NCBI GenBank assembly: GCA_949130495.1
Contig: CASBWL010000040.1
Location: forward strand, 3,152,674-3,216,673
Origin: Sambucus nigra
Taxonomy: Eukaryota; Streptophyta; Magnoliopsida; Dipsacales; Adoxaceae
DNA length: 64,000 nt
Direction: 5' to 3'
Part shown: one piece after another, positions 33,190 to 44,559 of the stretch
Position numbering within the stretch: the first letter of the stretch is position 1
How the letters are laid out: each line of letters opens with the position of its first letter
Translations under genes and position numbers: made by a program
Notes under the pieces: generated by a model
Database searches by the model: none
What the model was told of the DNA's origin: nothing
Seen by the model: only the letters and a program-made list of their open reading frames with translations

Positions 33190-34400
33190 CTCATTCCAGA
33201 TGCATCCCAGGAGAGGGAGCAGCTAGGGCAGCTGGGGTAGATGAGACTAGTGAGGCTCATCAGGAGAAAGAGTTACCGCAGCAACGGCCAGAGATGATTT
33301 TTGCAGCACAAGTAACTGAATTAGTGGCACAAGAAGTTGGAGCAACGGTGTTCACAATGACAGGGTACTTTCCACGGGATCAGCCACAAGTGTTAGTGGC
33401 GCCGGATGTTCAGACTCACGTGGGGTCATCGGGGTGGAATCAAGAAAGAGAAGTTATTTTTAGTGGGAACCCACCAGAGTTGCGAGGGGGTTTAGATGTA
33501 GTGCTAGCGTGTCAAGGAAGAGAGATATCCAGTATCACCTATGCATGGGAGATTGTGATGTTGTGCGGAAGCAAATGCTAAACACTTTTAGTTTAGTGGG
33601 AGCAATGCTACAGTGGTGGGAGTCGATCACCACAGTGAGGAAAGGGACACACTAGCTATTGCAGAGTTTAGGGTGCGGTTCGACCGCAAGTATTTTTCCT
33701 CCATCGGTTGAGACCGAAACGAGGAGAAAAATTTTGTGAGGTGACTCCAGGGGACCGTTAAGTGGCCGATTACGAGGATGAATTCACTCATTGTAAAAAT
33801 TTTGTACCAGATGAGGTAAGCGAGGAAAGGAGAAAGAAATCAAGGTTTATGGATGGATTAGTCCGGAGAATCAGACAACATTTAATTGGTAAATACGCAT
33901 TAGTAGCTTATACTGATGTCGTTAATGCAACACTCTGGCACTGTCGAGAATATTGCTTCCACACGAAAGGAAGCGGGAGGGGAGTGGGCCAGTCGAATAA
34001 GGCAGGAGGGAACAATACCAGTGGGGTATCCTAGCAGCAGACTGGGGAGATCCGGGCAGGATTTTCGGCAGGGAAATCATGCCAAACGATTTAGAACTGG
34101 AGGCTATCGGCAGGATGGCCAGGAATTTCAACAAGGTCGGCATGGAAGAGACCAGTGGCAGGGTGAATGTATTAGAAGGTGTTTCGTTTATGGGGAAAGC
34201 GAGACACATAAAGAGAGATTGTCTTAACCGAGGCAGGGGTCAACTACGGGATGAGGTCTTGGATGTACGGCCACTAAAGCAAGTCATGGGCGCATTCGAG
34301 CAAGGAGAAGATGCTCCGGAACCCGAGGATCAGCCGTTGCAGCTGGAGTATCGAGGTAATTATTTTTACCCTATGGGCGTGGGGTATATTTTTGAGTGAC
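33190..34400 (+). pseudogene. Tekay-type gag, broken
   Basis: A gypsy capsid/nucleocapsid gene that can be followed only by switching frames. Pieces seen: FSGNPPEL near the start of the capsid; LVGAMLQWWESI (about 33590-33620), matching the ...A..WWE motif of the retrotransposon gag domain; then VADYEDEFTHCKNFVPDE and KKSRFMDGLVRRIRQHL (33762-33900), the second half of that domain; and a nucleocapsid remnant (CFVYGESETHKE or KARHIKRDCLNRG, about 34180-34230) where a CCHC knuckle is split by a frameshift. It ends near 34400 without protease sequence, and no pol follows. Confidence 0.82.
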
Positions 34401-35369
34401 AAGGAGGATGTCACAATATAAGACTTAATTTTCACTAGAGTTCGCGGGTAAGTCGAACTTAGTGGGTGCGTTGGCTGTAGCAGCCATAGTATGTGGATAA
34501 ACTTTCCGTAGGGTAGCGGAGTCTCCTTGGTGTTCTTAACGGGAGAGTGAAGGTGTACACTGAGTGAAGGTTTGAATTATGCGAGGAATTTATACTTTCA
34601 AGAATTATGGGAGTAGGGTTGATAACATTTCCTAAAAATTGGCTGGATAGCGATGAAATTTAACTATGGTGGATAGTGGTGTAAAATTTTGGTGTTCGCG
34701 ACACCAGGGTATGGTTGGTACTAGGTACCACCGGAGAGGGAGTATAGCCTATATATATGTGGATATATATGTTGTATTGCGTGGTGCGATAGCACATAGT
34801 GAGGTTTTGTATTCTCACATTTTATCCCGGTAAGTGGGGATGTTTACTGAAGTGAATCAGGGTGGTTAGATTTATTTTCGAGCAAAGAGATATAGCTCGG
34901 GGTTTATTTTGCGCAAGGACTAGTTATAGTAAGGGCGCGGTATTTTATGTTGTCTTTGGTAGCATAAGGATAAGCGTATATACTTTTGTGTTGAGAGATA
35001 AGTATTTATGGGGAGATGTTTGGACATTAGCACATGGGTTCGGTACCCGGCCAATAAATATATGTATATGTATACATATATATGTGATATGACTACGGTT
35101 TCGAAGTTATATTACGGGTTACGACTAGCATAGTCGGGTAACTTTCGTGCGGTAGAGCGCGGGGATAGGGTGTATGGGCACCCGGGTTAATTAAGGCAAA
35201 TTTTGTGCGGTTAAGCACGCGTATAGGGTGTATGGGCGCCCTGGGTAATCTAAACGCATACTTGTGTAACATATGGTTAGAAGCTGATGGGATAGATATA
35301 GCGGGCTTAGAGGCACATGACTAGAGAGTAATATGCGAAGCTTGGAACATTACGCTCATCTTAATTTCG
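34401..35369 (+). other. Noncoding region between gag and PPT
   Basis: Nothing recognised as protein on either strand. It includes short repeated phrases such as GTATGGGCRCCC (about 35170-35250) and a TATATATGTG cluster (about 34750, 35060). It replaces the 4-5 kb pol of an autonomous Tekay element. Confidence 0.6.
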
Positions 35370-35406
35370 AGGACGAAATTCCTTTGTGTGGGGGGGGGGG
35401 GGGGGG
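35370..35406 (+). other. PPT region with a 17-G run
   Basis: TTTCGAGGACGAAATTCC is followed by TTTGTGT and a run of 17 G (35390-35406), then the LTR. The string before the run is the same PPT context as at 1809-1830. The G run is unusually long for a PPT and is also a place where sequencing may be wrong. Confidence 0.8.
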
Positions 35407-35408
35407 TA

Positions 35409-38400
35409 TCTAACACCCCGAAATTTTGAGGATTTAATATTTAATTATTTTTGGGAGTTATAAAAATAATTAAATTGTAGAAACTTAAATTAATGAGTTG
35501 GAGAATTTATTCGAGTGAGCCGAATTATTTATAATTGGCGACTTTTAAGTTTAATGGTTCAAAAGCTCGTGTGTCGCATTTTGAGGTCGAAATTTGGAGA
35601 TTTCGAAAAGTATTTTGGATTGAAATTCTGAGTGAGCGGTTGCGTTCAGATGGGTCAAGATAGTCAGAAAAGAGTACCCGGGGGTAGTAATTGGGTCCCG
35701 GGGTTTTTTTGGTCATAGTCGGGCCCACACGGGGTGAGTTGGGCCTTTCTAATTAGGCCCACATGGCCAAAAACGGGATTTAGTATTTTTAACCTAATTA
35801 AGAGATTAGGGAATGGAAGTCAACACACCTCTGAACCTAGGGTTTGAGAGGAAATTTGGGAAAAAGAAAATCAAGAGCCAATTTGGGGATTTTGGAGCCA
35901 AATTAAGGGACTACACCAATGGATCAGACACTACGAACAATTCCAGGCAAGTGGTTAACTGTTGTGATATCTAAATTGATAGTAATCAATTCATATCATA
36001 GTGATGTGTAAATCAAAATTTTGTTTTGGGTGTGTAACCAAAATTAAAATTTGGGTTTTTGGAAATTAATATACCTTAATGGGATTAAGGGTGAGATTTA
36101 TTATGTTTATGATTCTAGAACGTAGAGGAATGAATCGTATGTTAAAACCAGTGAGAATAAATGGTTAATTTCTGATAATATGAATGAAATTCGTATTGGG
36201 GATTTGAAACCCGGATAATACCCAAATCGGAAAAACCTTGAAATTAATGGATATTGATGATTAATTAAGGTCTGTGAGATGTTTAGACCCTTTTCTTATA
36301 CGAAGGATATGTTAATTGTATTTGGGTAAGGATTTACATTAAGAATCAAAGCTTTAGGTTTCTCCATGGCTGATAGAGGGATGGAGAATACGAACACTGG
36401 AATGATCGATCGATCGACCCAGGGGGTTCAATCGATCGATGCTACAAAAAGTCTGGCAGTGCCGCCAGTTTTTAATACATGGGAATAATTATTGAGAAAA
36501 AGACTTGTGGGCTAATTTTACATGATGAAAATGGACTAAGCGAGTGAGTCCGGGTAAATTGATGATTATAGGTAAATATAATTAGGAAATTTTAGAGATG
36601 AATGTGCGACACATTGTGGGCGAATATGTGGGAATGAAATGATGAGATGTAAAATGGACCAAGTGAGCGAGTCCGGGTATGTTGGTTAAGTGACATCAAA
36701 GTATTAAATTAATTATTGAGAAAGAGTAATTAATTTGGAGTCGGAACATAGACTCGGGGAATATTAAGTTAGGGGCCAAGTAAGTGAATCCGGGGATAAT
36801 GGTTGGGTGACACGAAGTTATTAAATTAATGGATGTGATAATTAATGAAGGTAGAGCCGAAGGGTAGACTCGAAAAAGTATTAAATTAATTGATGTTGTA
36901 ATTAATTAGTGTAGGTTCGGGCTGTAGACCCGGGATTTGGTATAAATTAATTAATGTGTAAATTAATTATATTAGAGTCGGACCACATACTCGTATTTGT
37001 GTTGATTAATTAATGTGTAAATTAATTATATTAGAGTCGGACCACAGACTCAGATTTGTGTTGATTAATTAATGTGTAAATTAATTAAATAAGAGTCGGA
37101 TTGTAGACTCGGGTAGGTTTTAAATTAATGGGTGTGCTAATTAATAATAACAGTCGGATTGTAGACTCGGGTAGGTATTAAATTAATGGGTGTGTTAATT
37201 AATTTAATAAGAGTCGGATGGTAGACTGGGGTAGGTATTTAATTAATAAGTGTGTTAATTAATTTAATTAGATTCGGACCATAGACTCGGGGAAAGTATT
37301 ATATTAATTGAGGCATGATCTAATTATATTAGAGTCGGACCATAGACTCGGGAAGATGATAAAAATTATTAGGTGAGAAAATTAATTGCGTTGAGTCGAG
37401 CCACAGACTCAGGAAATTACCGGCAGTGTACGGGATTTTGAGTACACAGTAAAGCCGGGGTTTATATTATATATATATACGGTGTAATGATAGTATATAT
37501 ATACGTGTATATATTGTGTGTGATATTAAATATTAGTGACTAGATATTTATTCAATTTGTATACTCTAATGCTATCAAGGGAGGTTGCGCGATGTGGGTG
37601 AATCCCCTAGCTTGAGGAGTAGGGAGAGTATATCCCTAGGTCATAGCGTCTGGTATATATGATTGAGGGATTTATCTCACTTTCAGGGAAGGAATATGAC
37701 CACCTCCACTACGTTTATGTTTTGAACCAAGTTGGTGAGCGATTCCAACTTGGGGAACTAGGTTTTGTGAGCACACCTAGTGAAATAGCATTTTAGAGGG
37801 AATCATTCAGCGAGGGTATACTCAAAGGGATGGATATACGTATGTTATATGTGTTGATATTGTGGTAAAGGTACGTATATAATGGCAATAAATATTATAT
37901 ACGGGTAATAATAAAGTGTGTGATGTATTTACTTTATATAACTTGTGACACGATTATATGCTACTATTTAAGAGGAATTAATTAAGTTAATTGTGAAATA
38001 ACTTATAATTCAAGAATCATTATACTCGGGTTAGAGTAGTATGGCAAGGGAAGGTTAGACCCGTCTTGGTGGGGTAGTATAACTTGGTGGGGTTAAAGTA
38101 ACCGGTAGGTGTGTACAATAGTGTAGGGGTGAGGATGTCCACAAGGGAGTGCGACACTAGCTTAAATATGCAGCGCATTTATGCATTTTAAATTACTACA
38201 GTTAATTCACTTGCTAAATTTTTTCAAAATGTTTTGGCTTCTAACCCTTGCTATAAAACCATTTCAAAACCTTTTAGGTGTCCAGCCACAGGGAGCCAGG
38301 ATTGATATTCTATTCCAGGGACAATGGAGCTGCGGCATATGTGGATGCTAGCAGGAATTTGAATTAGACGCATCGCTTATTCATTCATAGAGTAGGAATC

Positions 38401-38771
38401 ATTCATCAGTTCCAGTTTTATTTAGGCCATGTAGCCCAGACTTTCAGTTCAGTTTTTAGATTTGTTTTATTCCGGTGTTGGATATTTTTTTTGGATTATT
38501 TCACTTTGGTGGTCGTTGGTTTATTCGACAAATTATTTTATTAATGATTCAATTTTTTTTCATTTAGATGTGTGAATGGTTTATATTTAATTCCGCATGT
38601 ACTATTTTGTTTAATTAAAAAGTTAAACATAGCGCCAGTTTTTGGAGTACTAGTTGGTTAGTATGTTTTAAAAAGGTTTCGACAGTGATGCTAAGGATGA
38701 TCCAACTGGGATTCCTGTTTTAATTTGGTATAGGACTGATCACCCGATATTTTATTAGGCAGGGTGTCACA
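35409..38771 (+). repeat. 3' LTR of the gag-only gypsy element (3363 bp)
   Basis: Starts TCTAACACCCCG (TG mutated to TC) and ends GGCAGGGTGTCACA. Roughly several percent different from the 5' LTR by eye, so the insertion is clearly older than the copia element nested in it. Contains the ATCGATCGA cluster (36403-36440), the 60 bp minisatellite and a TA run (about 37465-37485). Confidence 0.9.
36790..37430 (+). repeat. 60 bp minisatellite in the 3' LTR (about 10 units)
   Basis: Same units as at 30923-31650, but about two fewer, matching the length difference between the two LTRs. Confidence 0.88.
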
Positions 38772-39664
38772 CCTACTTCATCATCTTTACCAGCCTCGGG
38801 AATTCCCTAAGTTTCCCACTCCAAATTGGTACTCGGTATACTTTCCATGGAGTGATAAGTCTTATTAAACCTAGACAGAACCTCAACACCATCTTCCATG
38901 GTGTTGAGAGTCATGAACTATCTCTGACCGGTCTCTTTCACCAAAATCTTGTCTACTACTCACTTCCTTAGCCATTTCAAGTATGCAAATAAATGTAAAG
39001 GCCCCTCCCACGGGCTGTGATGGACGGATAGACGACCAACGACGCTACCACAAATAGCCCAACATCATCCTCAATGATTCAGTTAAATCCTCTACTAGGA
39101 AGAATTTTTTTATACGAGGAGGCATGATTTGTTCCCACCTGACTTGGCGGAAGATCCACCAAGGTAAATAGAAAGAAGTCTATTGAAGGCCCACCAGCTT
39201 CACATACCGATAATCTCCAAGATGTAAGACAGAAAGTAAGTCCCCCCCCCCCCCCCACCATGGCACCTACTAGTGAAGACACCGAGCTTCATGCATTACA
39301 AGACAATATACTGAACTCTCTATAAATGAGCCGAAGCTGAAGAAAAGTCGAACAAAAAAATTAGGCACAACCTCCAAAGAGTACTCAGGAGGGGATGCTA
39401 GACGAAACCTATCGGTAAGCCACATAAATAACATTACTAGGCTCCCATTCAGAAAATTAGAGCGACCCTCCTTCCAAGCATCCAAGCTGTCAGGGTCTCC
39501 GCCAGCACCACCGTCGTAGGATTATGGTGATAAGACCTCCAGTCTGTTATTATTACAACTTGGGGATTTTCACTCAAGTGCCCCGTCATTAACAAAATTC
39601 TCGCAGTAAGGCCTAAGGCGACAGCCCCAACAAAATAGGCATCCTCAAAACCCCTAAGATGCAT
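38772..39664 (-). pseudogene. Tat B: antisense extra ORF, broken
   Basis: On the minus strand, three overlapping frames (39664-39449, 39485-39270, 39282-39079) join into one decayed protein. Seen: MHLRGFEDAYFVGAVALGL, TVVLAETLTAWMLGRR, NFLNGSLVMLFMWLTDRFRL, PPEYSLEVVPNFFVRLFFSF. The pattern ILAETL followed by a G-rich L-W-L segment resembles the plant extra-ORF/plant-mobile-domain proteins carried antisense by Tat and Ogre elements. The family assignment is tentative. The C-terminal end lies left of the gypsy insertion (22490-22512). A 15-C run at 39242-39256 adds a frame problem. Confidence 0.5.
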
Positions 39665-39689
39665 GGAATAAATAATTAAAGAAATCTTA

Positions 39690-41272
39690 ATTAAAGCTTG
39701 TTTACAAAGTTAATAACAAAATGTTATAAGTTGAGTAAACTCTGAATAAAAATTTTGGGCAAAACTCTTTTTCAAAAAAAACACAAGATGTGTTACAAAA
39801 GCTTTCTGAATATGTGGTCCAGATTTGATAGTTGATTACCTTAGGTTTTAAAAATTAAGAACATCTACTAATTCTAACATGCAGTACCAATCACAACATA
39901 AATTAAGAACATTCAAAGAAATAGACACATGAATTTTAACATGGTAAAACCCTTAATTAAGGGAAACATCCATTGTGCCCTCTACGACACAAATAAAAAA
40001 ATTCACTAAAATAAAGAATCAAGTTACATCACTTAACCAAACACACAAAGATCCTAAATATAAGTTCAGAGTTATACCTACATGATCTACTCCACTTCAA
40101 AGTTTTTCTGACTAGAACTGATTTTTCTTGTTGCTTCTTTGCCTTTTCCTTAACCTCATTTTCTTTTAATTATAATTCCAGCAACTCTTTCAAATTCCAA
40201 GTCTCTCAAACAAAACCACTGTGACTAAGTGTTCATGTGTGAGAATGTGTTTGTGAGGTGTATTAAATGCAGATTTATGCAACTCACCCTCTCAAATTAT
40301 TTATACAGCCAAGGTCCTATGAATCAATAGGTTCTAAATGACATGCAAGATCTGATTCAAATTATTTTGATAAATACGCTTCTTATCAAGATCAGATCTG
40401 AAAAATAACCATGTCGTTTTATTTTTATACAACCTTATTTCACAAAATGTGAAATATAATTCAAGAGACATAAGCGTCTTAAGGATCTGATTTAACCTTA
40501 AAGAAATAGAAGTTTATTTTTCAAAAATCTTTTGAAACAAAATGGATCCAAAATAAGAGATAAAAAAAGAGAATAAAAAGTAAGCGTGTGATATTCACTT
40601 TTAGAAAATCTCAAGTTTCATCAGTGAAACTTGTTATTTTCTTAAAATGAGTTTTGAGAGAGACTCGGACTTGAAGAGGTCTTCAAAAGACGAACAAAGA
40701 CAACACCAATCTCACAGAAGCCCTAAAATGGATCTAACTCTCAAGGTTTAGGTTTCTGGTATATGAAACGTTGAAGGTTATGTTGTTTGGGTGAAGGGAA
40801 ATCACTCAAATGTGTGAGGATATGAAGATTATGGTTTCTTCTCTATCTCCTCTCTCTTTTCCTTTCCTTTTTTTCACCATTATCTTTCTTCTATCTCTAC
40901 TCTCTCTTTTTTTATCTGGTTGGAATAAATGGCAAAAGTCTCAAATTGCTGAGACTTAGAGAGTTTATATACTGGTTGTGGAAGGATCTTGAAAGTCTTG
41001 GGAAATCCAATGGTTGAGATTAAGTTTGACCACTTTGGCTGCTAATCCAATGGTCTATAAAATGCAGTGACAACCACTTAATCTTATTGGTTGAAAAGGT
41101 AACACGGGGATTGAAAATGGAAACACTCTGGACATTGATAATAACCATCCAAGGGCTGAGATTAACTTTTGGGACTGAGTCTTATAGAAAACACAAAGTG
41201 ATAACCTTAGGAACCAACACGTGTACGGTGGAAATTGGTTGTAAAACACATGCTTTCAAAATAATTACAAAC
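39690..41272 (-). repeat. LTR of the minus-strand copia remnant
   Basis: The plus-strand end AAAATAATTACA at 41272 is the LTR start TGTAATTATTTT on the minus strand. A minus-strand TATA box (GTATATAAACTC, about 40958-40970) is followed by a purine-rich GA/AG leader (about 40850-40930), as in a typical LTR with U3, R and U5. The left end is uncertain. It differs from the Sirevirus-like LTRs here and has no CGTTCGAACG array. Confidence 0.6.
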
Positions 41273-41285
41273 TCCCCCTGAAGTC
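41273..41285 (-). other. Polypurine tract of the copia remnant
   Basis: Plus strand AACTCCCCCTGAA, so the minus strand has a TTCAGGGGGAGTT purine run next to the LTR start. A second run, ATATCCAAAGGGGGATAT on the minus strand (about 41713-41730), is another PPT-like motif upstream. Confidence 0.6.
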
Positions 41286-42155
41286 TCTATGCTTTGAGAT
41301 CTTACCCAAGCTAACTTTTAATGAAATAAAACACTTTATAAAATGCAACTTTTAGTCCCAACACTTTTAAAAACCAAATTTTAATAATTTCAAAAATTAT
41401 TTAAAATGTTTTTAAAATGTTGTAAATGAATTAAATTGATTTTAAAAAATAGTCAAATTGTTTAAAAACCACATATGCACATAGGAATAAAAGATATGCA
41501 GTGTAAGTGTCCTATAGTGGTTAAAGGTAGAATTAACTTCCCTTTAGGTCAATCTTGAGGTTTTCTTGGACTGGATTTCTTCATTCTTCTTGAACCTTTG
41601 AGAGATAGATCAACTCTTAAAAACTAACCTACTTTGTCTTAATACCCAAACTAGTTGGAACTCCTATATAATATAGACTTAAGTAAGTCAATTATATAAT
41701 GTGTTCTCAATATCCCCCTTTGGATATTAGAGATAAAATTTCGTTGAGCATTCTGAACTGGTGGGTAAAAAGTGAAAAATCCTAGTTGTCCTATACAAAA
41801 AGTTCTAACTACCCATTCCCATCCTGGAACTGAAAATAAGATGAAAAAAATACATCACTCAATTATATACATACCAATACCCTACAAATATATAAGAAGC
41901 CATAACACAGGTCTGAGATGCCCGTAACAAAATTAAACACTGAATGACATATTAGTTCAGTTAAAACAGGAATAGATATATAAATCGCCAAAGTAAATAA
42001 TCAAGATCTTTTCCCCCAATTTTTTTCAAATATACAATGGGGTAAAAATTAGAGAAAAATAGGTATACAGAAGCAGAGTCAATCAGAAAATATATCATAA
42101 ACAAGGGAAAAATCAAGGGTCTTCTACATAAACTAGTGTTAGGAGGTGTCTTTAG

Positions 42156-42405
42156 TCATTTATTAAACAACCATGCCCTAAAACTTCTGAAACCAACTAT
42201 AAGCGAGATACTACCGAGGTTATGATACAATTGTAATGAAAGCGAAGTGAGAGTTATCATGCCTATTGTTTCTCGCAAATACTCAAAGCGTAAGTTATCT
42301 AATGGTTTAGTAAAGAGATCTGCGAGCTATTTTTGAGTGTTCAGATATTCAATGATGAGTTCTTTGGATTCTACAAGGTCGCGGATGAAGTGATAATCTT
42401 TGAAC
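42156..42405 (-). pseudogene. Copia pol: C-terminal end of RNase H
   Basis: The minus strand gives HFIRDLVESKELIIEYLNTQ, a stop, then LADLFTKPLDNLRFEYLRET and IGMITLTS, ending at a TGA (42156-42158). HFIRDxV...EY..T..xLADxFTKPL is the diagnostic end of copia RNase H. One in-frame TAG replaces the Gln before LADLF. A plus-strand ORF in this stretch (from 42333) is its shadow up to about 42430. Confidence 0.85.
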
Positions 42406-42440
42406 ATTACAAAGGATCACCACTTATCAAAATCATTTTT

Positions 42441-42900
42441 ATGGCACCCTACCCAGCTGGGTATATAACACCACTTAAGCTCCGACAGTACAACAGACGG
42501 AAAGGGGAACCCAAGGGAGCATATGTGAGTAGATTCATCAAAAATCTTGGAATCCACAGTGAAAATCACACTCAGAGGCCGAAATAATTTTCGAAGTCAC
42601 TAAAGGAGAAACTGATACGTGGTATTAGGATTTGCCTGCCGGAAGTGTAGCACTTGACAACAAATGAATGAATTTTTTTTGTTCAAAGTTATTTATCACA
42701 GAATCCAAATTTCATTAGCTGTGGATAGCCTCATTGACAGGTTTCAGCAGAGATCTATCGATTGCAAAGAATCCCTGGACGAAACCCAACTAACTCACAT
42801 GTGTGTAGATGGAATGCCACTGGAATATAAAATTCACAAGCTTTGCCCACTTTTTTGAAAGGGAAAGAAGCATTCGAGATGTTGTCAAACAAATACCATC
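42441..42900 (+). pseudogene. C1: gypsy gag (retrotransposon gag domain)
   Basis: MAPYPAGYITPLKLRQYNRR, then GAYVSRFIKNLGIHSEN (to 42587), matches the start of the Tat capsid. After stops it resumes as SLIDRFQQRSIDCKESLDET and QLTHMCVDGMPLEYKIH (42720-42840), the end of the retrotransposon gag domain (R.FR..S.DC.E.L.E..L...C..GM...Y). The ATG at 42441 is conserved as Met in this position only by chance. Stops and frameshifts between the two halves prevent expression. Confidence 0.72.
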
Positions 42901-43640
42901 TTACAACACCCAAAGAATCATCGCACAATAGCCACTACTGAGAATTCAATAAGTAGTTGACAGTAAAATAACACCTCGATAGGTGGTAAGGGGGCCATCG
43001 AGAGGCAATGTGACCACTAGAACCATAGTTAACTTCATTGGACAAAAGAGAGGAGCTAAAAACATACTGTTAATGTCTTATCATGGACATATGCCTCATA
43101 CCCATTATGCACCCCCTTTGGACTTGCCTTGCATAAATGAGGAAATGTTGATTATTTACCAAGGATTGGTAGACAATTTTCTAGCGAATGCTTTAAGGAA
43201 TGTGAGAGGATAACCATAGATGAAGATATACATGTCGAGACTTTTGGATGCACATATAATATGTTGTACACTCGTCCAAAATGTTCATTTAAATCATTAA
43301 GTTAGTGTCAGAATATATCGATAAAGGCACATTGGAGGTTAGAATTATACACCAAGACCCCCTGCTGAATCATGGACAACAAGGAATGCGATTTTTGTTA
43401 GAGAGGATGAAGTGGTGATTAGGAAATAAATATGAGAAATATTTTGAATCGATAGTGAGATTGGCGAATGGATGAAAGAATGAATGATATGAAAATCGAA
43501 CATACTCCGAAAGTCAAAGGGATGGCCCTGCCTGTCTCGACTGATGATGTGGCTGACATGATGGAAGCATAAATAGTTTGTTTAACGAAGTTCTTGAGGA
43601 GGATAATTTTGATAAACCTGACTTGTGACGAATATTTTTT
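42901..43640 (+). other. C1: decayed gag-protease interval
   Basis: Gene-free by eye. A 76-codon frame at 42983-43213 (RGNVTTRTIVNFIGQKRGAK) would lie in the gag-protease linker, but I find no protease active-site motif. It is too degraded to annotate further. Confidence 0.35.
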
Positions 43641-43689
43641 GTAGCACAAAATTCCTTTAGTTATTTTGATGAAGTGGGCATTACCCTAA

Positions 43690-44230
43690 AGGCAAAAAAG
43701 GAAGTAATAAAAGTAGATTTGAGAGTTATCGGACCTTGAGGAAGGCCTACCTTGAACGCTAATATAGTAATCAGCCTAACAGTTGAAAAATTACTAGCAA
43801 TCGGGTTCATTAAATTCATTACCCACCTCGTCTGGCTCTCGAATATCATGCTTGTCAAGACTGAATCAGACTTATTTCAGGCTTGTCAAAAGGATGGATT
43901 TCCTTTGCCCGGTATTGACAACCTAGTGAATGCCACAACTGAGAATTAAATTTATAGTTTTATGGACAGTTATTCGGGCTATAATTAGATAAAAATGAGC
44001 AAGACACTTTGAAAAAATTGCATTCTGAACCTATTAGAGAATTTCTAATATAGCGTGATGCCGTTCGGATTAAAAATGAGGGGGAAACTTACCAAAGGAT
44101 GATGGTGTAGATTTTTAATGATATACTGCATAACTTCGCGGAGTTTTATGTAGATGAATTGGTTGTGAAATCCAAGAAGGAAAGCTCCAGCCTTGAAGAA
44201 CTTAGGAATGTTTTTAAAGGATGACAAACA
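43690..44230 (+). pseudogene. C1: reverse transcriptase, fragmentary
   Basis: Fingers and palm: TVEKLLAIGFIKFITHLVWL, SNIMLVKT, then CQKDGFPLPGIDNLVNATTE, a stop, FMDSYSGYN, and YSVMPFGLK. In the palm the equivalent of YVDD is read near 44145-44165 (FYVDELVVKSKK), where the second Asp is Glu. The sequence between LVK and CQKD is mutated and the frame changes several times. The order and spacing match the Tat A RT. Confidence 0.78.
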
Positions 44231-44559
44231 TTCTGACTAAAAATGTGCATTCATAGATGCAAGGTGAAATTTTTTGGGGTTTGATGTAAATCGTCATGAA
44301 TTACAAGCAGATGAGGCAAAGCAAAAGGCCATAATCAAAATGGTTCAACTAAAAAGTCAAAATAGCTCAAAATCTTCTTGGGAAATGTTTCCTCCCTTCA
44401 AAATTCATTCTAATAGTATCAAAATGGGAAGAACAGTAGCTGGCATTCGATAATATAAAAATGGCACTCTCAAGTTCAACAAACCTGACACTACTAATAA
44501 AGGGGAATCCCCTATTACTTTATTTGACATCAACATTGAAATCAGTGTGGGCGTTTCTA

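Larger units (their letters stand above)
22513..38771 (+). mobile_element. Gag-only Tekay-like gypsy element (TR-GAG type) with a nested insertion
   Basis: 5' LTR 22513-33014 (interrupted by the copia element at 23903-30902), PBS, decayed gag, about 1 kb noncoding DNA, PPT and 3' LTR 35409-38771. Without the nested element it is about 9.25 kb. There is no trace of protease, RT, RNase H or integrase in its 2.4 kb internal region. The target duplication is CCTAA (22508-22512) against CCTAC (38772-38776). Its LTR opening, tail, and PPT context match the autonomous-type Tekay element at 1-4880, so that family is the likely source of enzymes. Confidence 0.9.
39690..42410 (-). mobile_element. Copia element remnant, minus strand (3' part)
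   Basis: Read on the minus strand: the end of copia RNase H (42405-42156), about 0.9 kb of 3' noncoding sequence, a PPT (41273-41285) and a 3' LTR ending (plus) at 41272. The rest of the element is missing; gypsy sequence starts abruptly near 42430. The left edge of the LTR could not be fixed and lies somewhere between about 39690 and 40000. Confidence 0.7.

Noticed and set aside
33105..33581. 158-codon ORF as an intact gag
   Set aside because: It starts near the LTR in untranslated leader and leaves the gag frame; capsid motifs continue in other frames.
42333..42430. Start of the plus-strand ORF 42333-42587 as gag N-terminus
   Set aside because: This part is the reverse complement of copia RNase H. 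Gypsy gag similarity begins only near 42441.
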